The translations under genes were made by a program, and so were the position numbers. Below, piece by piece: positions 35,883 through 41,495 of a stretch of DNA of 41,495 nucleotides. Source of the DNA: Saprospiraceae bacterium (GTDB lineage Bacteria > Bacteroidota > Bacteroidia > Chitinophagales > Saprospiraceae); contig JALWRC010000091.1 in NCBI GenBank assembly GCA_027080725.1, forward strand, positions 1 to 41,495, written 5' to 3'. Below the pieces are notes generated by a model, which was not told the origin of the DNA, made no database searches, and saw nothing but the letters and a program-made list of their open reading frames with translations. The first letter of the stretch is position 1; each line of letters starts with the position of its first letter.

Positions 35883-36476
35883 ATGAAAAATTACATCAGA
35901 ACTTCACACAGCAGATTCTTATCCTTAGGAATGCTTTTATTGATGGTATCAGGATGGGGGTGGAATCCCTACCGTCATCATCCCGGATATCCTTACAAAC
36001 TCGTCAAGGAGACCATCTCGGTACAGGTGCCGGTAGAGCAAGCGTATGCGTATCTCGGCGATTCGGACAATGCCCGGCATTGGTCGGTATTTGTCGATCA
36101 CATCACCCCCCTCAATTCCGATACTTATCCCGATGGTACCGTGCATTCGAAACGGCGGTGTTTTAAGCAGGCCGATGAGAAGGGCATTTGGTGGGATGAG
36201 GAAGTGCTGGAGACCCGGAAGGACAAACGCCGCCTTTTGAGCATTTACCATTTGCATGGCTTTCCTCTACAGGCAGAGCATCTGTTGACGGAACAGGTGT
36301 ATGAACGCGTTAACACACATGAATGCAGGGTCTCCCTTACCCTGTATTTTGAGCCCGGAAAGGCGAGTAGGACGGATCTTTTGAAGATGCATATCGCGTC
36401 CTATGTAGTCCGCAATATATTTAGGAACAATCTAAAACAGATTAAGTATGAAATGGAACACCATGAAGCATCTTAA
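35883..36476 (+). CDS. Exported SRPBCC (START-like) protein
   Basis: This 197-residue protein has an N-terminal hydrophobic segment (about 12-26, LSLGMLLLMVSGWGW) that could be a signal peptide or anchor. The rest (about 42-185) reads as an SRPBCC fold: ISVQVPVEQAYAYLGDSDNARHWSVFVDHI is the usual first strand and helix. Such domains bind hydrophobic ligands or act as cyclases. A role in handling the product of the cluster at the envelope is inferred. Its 3' end overlaps the start of the next gene by 29 bp, so the two are probably co-translated. Confidence 0.7.
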   Translation: MKNYIRTSHSRFLSLGMLLLMVSGWGWNPYRHHPGYPYKLVKETISVQVPVEQAYAYLGDSDNARHWSVFVDHITPLNSDTYPDGTVHSKRRCFKQADEKGIWWDEEVLETRKDKRRLLSIYHLHGFPLQAEHLLTEQVYERVNTHECRVSLTLYFEPGKASRTDLLKMHIASYVVRNIFRNNLKQIKYEMEHHEAS

Positions 36477-38004
36477 TATCGTCGGGTTGTTTGTAGAGGC
36501 AGCGGAGCAGTATCCGGACCGGATAGCTATCATCCATAGGGGTAAGTCCATCCGGTATGGGCAACTCTTGCGCGAGGTGCGGCGTACCGCTGCTTATTTC
36601 GAGAAAAAAGGCGTCCGTAAAGGGGACCGCGTGCTCGTGTTTGTGCCCATGAGTATCGATTTGTATCGCATCGTGTTGGCCTTGTTTTATGTAGGTGCTA
36701 CCGCTGTTTTTCTGGATGCATGGTCCGGTGTGAAGCGCGTAGAAGAATGTGTCGAAATCGCCGAGTGCCGGGGTTTTATCGGGCATTGGAAGGCGAGGCT
36801 CATCCGTTGGTTATTGCCTTCGGCACGAAAAATCCCTTTACTACTGAAGCTGCGCGGGAGAGGGGAAGCTGATGGAGAGGTTGCCGCGGTACAGGGAGAA
36901 GATCCGGCCCTGATCACTTTTACCACCGGAAGCACAGGAAGACCCAAAGCGGCGCTTCGCAACCATAATTTTCTGCGCATCCAATATGAAGTGCTCAATG
37001 GCTACATACACCCGGATGCCGGCGATGTGGTGATGACCACTTTGCCGATAGTATTGCTGGTTAATCTCGGGGTGGGTGCATGCTCTGTCATCCCGGATGC
37101 GGGACTCCATTCCGGTAAGTCTGTCGATGCCGGGGTGATAGTCGATCAAATGTCCCGGTACCGGGTCAGCCGGTTAATCGCCTCTCCGCAATTTGGAGTC
37201 GAGGTGGCCACCTTCCTTGCGGGCAAACATCGTTCTTTACCGCATTTGAAGGAGGTCTATACGGGTGGTGGCCCGGTATTTAGCGATATGGCTCTGCAAC
37301 TGAAGAAAGGATTTCCGGATGCGCATATCCAAGTTATCTACGGATCTACAGAAGCGGAACCCATCAGTCATATTGCGGTAGACCAATTGATCTATTTATC
37401 CGGGAGACAAAACGATGGTCTGCCGGCCGGGGAGATCTATCCGGGGACCGACTTACGCATTATTCATACGGATAGCCTGCATAACAAGTCGTACACCTCA
37501 TCGGAGTGGGAGGCCTTATGCTGTCCTGAAGGAGAGATCGGAGAAATTGTAGTAGCGGGCGATCATGTGTTGAAGCACTACTACAAAAGCCCGGAGGCCT
37601 GGCGTCAGGCCAAGATTAAGGCCGGCTCTACGCTTTGGCATCGCACAGGGGATAGTGGATTTGTCCGGGATGGCCAGCTCTACCTGACCGGGCGGGTGAA
37701 GCGACTAATACAATATGGTGGTAGGAAGATTGCCCCTTTTGTGGTCGAAGCTGCGTTGCGCCAAAGTCCCGGTATCCGGCGCGCAGCCTTGATGGATACA
37801 TGCGGACAACTCATCCTCGCTATCGAGCCGGAGGAAAGATCCAATGGTTTAAAGGAAATAGCCGGAAGTATCCCGCATGATCGCATGATAACATTCGAAA
37901 GTATTCCTTTAGATCCGAGGCACCGAACCAAGGTCGATTATACCGCTCTCGGAAAGATGATTCACCAACAATTGGAAGGAGATGGCCTTTTATCCCTGTC
38001 ATAG
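36448..38004 (+). CDS. OleC-like AMP-dependent acyl ligase
   Basis: This 518-residue ANL-superfamily enzyme should activate a carboxylic acid as its adenylate. The P-loop is FTTGSTGRPKAAL (158-170), motif A5 is YGSTEAEP (298-305), and A7-A8 are HRTGDSG (398-404) with TGRVKRLIQYGGRKIAP (414-430). The C-terminal stretch IPLDPRHRTKVDYTAL resembles the RHNxKI end of OleC, the enzyme that closes beta-hydroxy acids to beta-lactones. OleA, OleB and OleD are not in this window. A thioester-forming acyl-CoA ligase is the main alternative. An internal ATG at 36463 is also possible. It is the last gene of the cluster. Confidence 0.8.
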   Translation: MKWNTMKHLNIVGLFVEAAEQYPDRIAIIHRGKSIRYGQLLREVRRTAAYFEKKGVRKGDRVLVFVPMSIDLYRIVLALFYVGATAVFLDAWSGVKRVEECVEIAECRGFIGHWKARLIRWLLPSARKIPLLLKLRGRGEADGEVAAVQGEDPALITFTTGSTGRPKAALRNHNFLRIQYEVLNGYIHPDAGDVVMTTLPIVLLVNLGVGACSVIPDAGLHSGKSVDAGVIVDQMSRYRVSRLIASPQFGVEVATFLAGKHRSLPHLKEVYTGGGPVFSDMALQLKKGFPDAHIQVIYGSTEAEPISHIAVDQLIYLSGRQNDGLPAGEIYPGTDLRIIHTDSLHNKSYTSSEWEALCCPEGEIGEIVVAGDHVLKHYYKSPEAWRQAKIKAGSTLWHRTGDSGFVRDGQLYLTGRVKRLIQYGGRKIAPFVVEAALRQSPGIRRAALMDTCGQLILAIEPEERSNGLKEIAGSIPHDRMITFESIPLDPRHRTKVDYTALGKMIHQQLEGDGLLSLS

Positions 38005-38061
38005 AAAATGCGGTCTGATAGAAGATAATAATCCTATCATTATGTTAAAATTGTTTAACTA

Positions 38062-38094
38062 TTTGAATATATTGGATATAGTGTTATATATTTG
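38062..38094 (+). promoter_or_regulatory. Promoter of the M4 metalloprotease gene
   Basis: TTTG (38062-38065), 21 bp, then TATATTTG (38087-38094) is a full match to the Bacteroidota -33/-7 consensus in an AT-rich stretch. Transcription would start near 38101, leaving a leader of about 69 nt. It separates the protease from the HMGR cluster. A weak 6-bp hairpin (TGATAG...CTATCA near 38013-38038) precedes it. Confidence 0.7.
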
Positions 38095-38169
38095 TCCGTG
38101 AACCGAGGATATCTTTGTGTGATACACTGATATGCCCATATTCTATTTGTTCTCCAAAATACAGTAAAC

Positions 38170-41100
38170 ATGAAAAAGCAAAACCTTTTACTTCCGTTTT
38201 TTATTCCATTTTACACCCTTCTTGCCATCCTTCTTTTTGGTAATTCTCCTGTTGTTGCACAAGGTGCTCAGGGATTGTGGCACAGTTATGAACAGGGGAC
38301 GACAGTAGTCGGCTATTTCAAGCAAAATAAGCAAAGTCTGGGCCTAAGCGCGCATTCTTATATGAAACGGTTGAAAGAGGTGGAGGGCAATTCCGGATGG
38401 AGGCATATTAAGTACCGACAGTACTATAAGGGATTGGAAGTATTGGATGCGGTGTATATCTTGCATGAAAAGGAGGGGACGGTGCAGCGGGCCAATGGTT
38501 ATGTGCAGCCCGGTATCGACCTCGACATTCATCCGGCGATAGAAGTCGAATCCGCATGGACTTCCGTTGCTCTGATGGACAGGGTCAAGGCCTTTGCGGA
38601 CCATAATTCGTCCTCCGTTCGTCCGGTACCGGAGGAGCCCGAAATGGCAGATTACGCGTTGGTGATTGTGGACGCAGCCTATCCGGCACATAGCGGGAAC
38701 AGTCGATTGGCATGGCGGATTGATTTGGATTATCAGCCGGCGTTGCTTCGTAAGATGCGATATATTGTCGATGCGAAAACCGGCTCTGTCATACATTCTT
38801 CCACCTTGCTCGAGTCCAACAATATTGATGTGGAAGTAAAGACGACTTACTCCGGTCGCAGGTCGATTGTGGTGGATTCTATCGCCCCGGATTTCTATGA
38901 GTTGGCCGATTATACCCGGGGAGGCGGGGTGTTTGTCAAAGATGGTTTTACCGATACGACCTACCGCGCGAGTAGCAAGTCGGATTGGGCCATACATGGT
39001 GAGAATTATGACATTGGGATCGATGTGCATTTTGGTGCGGAGGCGTATTACGACATGCTGAAGGATAAATTTGGCCGCAATAGTATTGATGACCAAGGTA
39101 TGCCACTCGTAGGTGTTGCCCACGGTGGACAGTATGGCCCATTGGTCAATGCATTTTGGAGCGGAACATTTGCCCTTTTTGGCGATGGGGACTGCACGTC
39201 TTTTTCGCCACTGACTTCTCTAGATGTGGTGGGACACGAATTCACCCACGGTCTGACGCAAAAGACCGCCGATTTGAATTATTTTGATGAATCCGGAGGA
39301 CTCAATGAGGCGATGTCGGATATATTTGGCAAAATGCTGGAGTACTATTATGACCCGGCAGGGTTTAACTGGCTCATCGGAAATGCATTTGCCAATGATC
39401 AGGAGGCTTTCCGGTCGATGAAAGATCCCAACCGGTTTGAGAATCCAAAGTACTATAAAGGCAAGTATTGGGGACTGGAAGTACACAATAGCAGCGGTGT
39501 GTTGAATTATTGGTATTACCTGGTTTGTGACGGAGATAAGGGGGAAAATGAAGTGGGCTACAGTTTTGATGTGCCCGGTATAGGCAAGGATAAAGCGATA
39601 CAAATCGTCTATCTGATGCTCACGTCTTATCTCACTCCGGGATCCACCTATAGGGATGCCGCGGAGGCAAGTATTCTGGCCACTAAAGAGTTATATGGTG
39701 AACAGGCGGAAGAGCTGTCAACCATAGTGGAAGCTTGGGAAACCGTCGGATTGGGTCCTTCACCCTCCCTGCAAGGACGGAACATTGGGGTGGTGATTGC
39801 CGATGCCATTCTCAGTGCAGGCACTAACGTACAGGTCTGTGAGTCGGATTCATTACAATTGCAGTATTACCTATTCAACAATGGAACGGATGCCTGGCCC
39901 AAGGAAGATAGCATTGTTGTCAGTGTGGAGTTGTCAGGATTCGACTACGAACAAGAGCACGTGATACATTTGGACAACGACTTAGAGCCCGGAGACTCCG
40001 TCCTAATCACATTGGAGGAGGTGTACCACTTTACCAATAGCACCAACCCAAACGCTATTACGGCCTATTGCCAAGTACTCAATGATCCCGAGGAAGCGGA
40101 TAATACGAGCCAGCTCGTCTATGCTATCCAGAGCGGATTGGACGCCTACGACTCGTTTTTAATTGGCCTTTTTTCATCGAGGACTCAATCGTGTTTGAAT
40201 TTTGCAGGAGATAGATTGAGTTACTTAACTATCTTTGTCTTGGTCAACAATGGCTGTAAAACCTGGTTGCCCGGGGACACCATATTGATTGATGTTAAGA
40301 CAAAATACGGTGTTGTCTCTCAAACGAAGACAGTAAATCTTCCGGTTAGACCTGAGGAGGTGTATTATGACTTTTTATTTCTCTCTTTAGGAGTCGATTT
40401 TGGAGAGAATCAATGGGAGGCATCTGTAAAATTGAAAGATGAAGAGCAGCTTTCGGACAATACCACGACTTTTGGGTCACAAGGAATAGAGCCGGTTTCG
40501 ATAGGATATAAACAGGATTTCGAAGCCTTTGATATAGAAAGTGACACAAATAAAAACATTGCTCCCAATTCATTATTGCGTTATAAGGTGTTGGATAATA
40601 ATGGAAATAAAATGCTGGCGGTTGGTGCTAATTTTGGAAGGCCACCGCTCAATCCGGACTTTGACCCCTGCACAGACCCGCGACGTTTTGCTGAGGGCAA
40701 CCGATTGAGCAATGTGCTCTCTTTTTGTGTCAATTTGAAACCGGCGATCATTGCTCCGGTATTGACATTTGATATGGCCCAGTACAGGCGGGAGGTTCCG
40801 GAGGTATCTGTAAGTCCGGAGCGGACTAATATTGTCAAAGTTTCCTATTTCCCCAATCCCAAGGAAATATACGACTACTACATCTATGGTGCTGAGGAGG
40901 GCGAAATGAAACATTATACCGTGCCGTTGCCCCCCTCGTATCACGGTGGGGTTTCGATTCAAGCTATGTTTTATTCCGGGGAGGCTAAGGAGCTGGTCTT
41001 GTCAGAACTGAAGGAGACGGATGCTTTTCTCATTGACAACATTGCTTTCGAGCAATCCAATGCAGTAGATAATCCGGCGAAGGATCGCACTGCCCTTTTT

Positions 41101-41319
41101 GTTATGCCCAATCCCGCCACGGACATGGTGGTATTTAGTTCGAAGCAGCGCGGCGGCACAGTGGAAGTCTATGATATTTCGGGTCATCTGATTACGCGGC
41201 TACAGGGAAAAGAGGGACATTTCTCCTGGAATACCTCAGCGGTACCGCGCGGCATGTACTTCTACCATCTAGTAAAGGATGGAGTGGTACTCGATGTGGG
41301 AAAGGTGGTGTTATTATAA
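38170..41319 (+). CDS. Secreted M4 (thermolysin-like) metalloprotease with a T9SS sorting domain
   Basis: This 1049-residue zinc protease is exported and probably digests extracellular protein. The signal peptide ends near residue 31 (PVVAQG). An FTP/PepSY-like propeptide (about 40-225) follows. The catalytic part (about 235-540) has HEFTH (356-360) and GGLNEAMSD with the third zinc ligand E380, plus VHNSSGVLNYWYY carrying the substrate-stabilising His. After it come two beta-sandwich regions, CARDB-like (about 545-790), a further region up to about 965, and a type A T9SS sorting domain (VMPNPATD to the end). It has its own promoter and shows no link to the upstream cluster. Confidence 0.92.
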   Translation: MKKQNLLLPFFIPFYTLLAILLFGNSPVVAQGAQGLWHSYEQGTTVVGYFKQNKQSLGLSAHSYMKRLKEVEGNSGWRHIKYRQYYKGLEVLDAVYILHEKEGTVQRANGYVQPGIDLDIHPAIEVESAWTSVALMDRVKAFADHNSSSVRPVPEEPEMADYALVIVDAAYPAHSGNSRLAWRIDLDYQPALLRKMRYIVDAKTGSVIHSSTLLESNNIDVEVKTTYSGRRSIVVDSIAPDFYELADYTRGGGVFVKDGFTDTTYRASSKSDWAIHGENYDIGIDVHFGAEAYYDMLKDKFGRNSIDDQGMPLVGVAHGGQYGPLVNAFWSGTFALFGDGDCTSFSPLTSLDVVGHEFTHGLTQKTADLNYFDESGGLNEAMSDIFGKMLEYYYDPAGFNWLIGNAFANDQEAFRSMKDPNRFENPKYYKGKYWGLEVHNSSGVLNYWYYLVCDGDKGENEVGYSFDVPGIGKDKAIQIVYLMLTSYLTPGSTYRDAAEASILATKELYGEQAEELSTIVEAWETVGLGPSPSLQGRNIGVVIADAILSAGTNVQVCESDSLQLQYYLFNNGTDAWPKEDSIVVSVELSGFDYEQEHVIHLDNDLEPGDSVLITLEEVYHFTNSTNPNAITAYCQVLNDPEEADNTSQLVYAIQSGLDAYDSFLIGLFSSRTQSCLNFAGDRLSYLTIFVLVNNGCKTWLPGDTILIDVKTKYGVVSQTKTVNLPVRPEEVYYDFLFLSLGVDFGENQWEASVKLKDEEQLSDNTTTFGSQGIEPVSIGYKQDFEAFDIESDTNKNIAPNSLLRYKVLDNNGNKMLAVGANFGRPPLNPDFDPCTDPRRFAEGNRLSNVLSFCVNLKPAIIAPVLTFDMAQYRREVPEVSVSPERTNIVKVSYFPNPKEIYDYYIYGAEEGEMKHYTVPLPPSYHGGVSIQAMFYSGEAKELVLSELKETDAFLIDNIAFEQSNAVDNPAKDRTALFVMPNPATDMVVFSSKQRGGTVEVYDISGHLITRLQGKEGHFSWNTSAVPRGMYFYHLVKDGVVLDVGKVVLL

Positions 41320-41467
41320 GGGATTTATTTCATGGGGATAGGGTAAAGGGGCCTGTCCGCACTATTATTGCCTGCAAGAAAACTCTTCAAAATTAGAAAT
41401 GTATCTTTTGGCGATCTTTTTATTTTTCTCAACTCACTGATACCCAGGCATCACTTCGTCTCGAAAA

Positions 41468-41495
41468 ATGAAAAAGCTCATCCAAAATCTTTCAT
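41468..41495 (+). CDS. Possible start of the next gene, cut by the window edge
   Basis: An ATG at 41468 opens a frame reading MKKLIQNLS to the window end, which resembles the start of a signal peptide. No consensus promoter with correct spacing was found in 41320-41467, and only 28 bases are visible, so this is weak. Confidence 0.25.

Noticed and set aside
28102-38004. Archaeal-type ether lipid pathway
   Set aside because: The UbiA-type protein lacks the usual DGGGP-synthase motif and no GGGP synthase or glycerol 1-phosphate dehydrogenase is present.
28102-38004. Flexirubin or aryl polyene cluster
   Set aside because: No ketosynthase, acyl carrier protein or dehydratase genes are in the cluster.
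38344-39123. Open frame (259 codons) on the - strand
   Set aside because: It is a shadow of the M4 protease propeptide region, with no recognisable protein pattern.

Overview
The window looks like a chromosome segment from a Bacteroidota bacterium, plausibly Saprospiria-like. It has a SusC/SusD pair, three proteins ending in type IX secretion (T9SS) sorting domains, and promoters matching the Bacteroidota consensus (-33 TTTG, about 19-21 bp, -7 TAnnTTTG). No rRNA, tRNA or CRISPR array was seen. The assignment to class is inference.

Region 1 (about 1-21450) is a starch/maltose utilisation locus. A reverse-strand operon runs susC - susD - periplasmic GH13 - MFS maltose transporter (8517 to 107). 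Divergent from it are a five-repeat SusE/SusF-like starch-binding protein and a large multidomain GH13 amylase, both with T9SS sorting domains. A Nudix-type regulator lies convergent to these. A second reverse operon holds pgmB (beta-phosphoglucomutase) - GH65 maltose phosphorylase - lipoprotein GH13, and a GH31 alpha-glucosidase lies upstream of it. The logic is: bind and cut starch outside and at the surface, import through SusCD, trim in the periplasm, move maltose inward with the MFS carrier, and split it by phosphate to glucose plus beta-glucose 1-phosphate, which becomes glucose 6-phosphate. The susC and pgmB promoters share a 19-bp operator-like palindrome (16/19 identical) over the -33 box, so they probably answer to one repressor, perhaps the Nudix protein.

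Region 2 (about 21600-27950) is an AT-richer defence island: an XRE controller, two methyltransferase-type subunits, a YhcG/DUF1016-type nuclease and a GIY-YIG/helicase protein, in one tightly overlapping reverse operon. Short hairpin-forming repeats flank both sides.

Region 3 (28102-38004) is the most unusual part. Eight co-directional genes encode an HMG-CoA reductase, a UbiA-type prenyltransferase, a PEP-synthase/rifampin-phosphotransferase-like enzyme, a BtaA-like (DUF3419) aminocarboxypropyl transferase, a phytol/dolichol-kinase-like membrane protein, a GNAT-like protein, an exported SRPBCC protein and an OleC-like acyl-adenylating enzyme. Together they suggest a dedicated pathway for an isoprenoid- or lipid-type product that I do not recognise. 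Two operator-like palindromes 31 bp apart precede the first gene.

Region 4 (38170-41319) is a secreted thermolysin-family (M4) metalloprotease with its own strong promoter and a T9SS tail. A possible next gene begins at the right edge.
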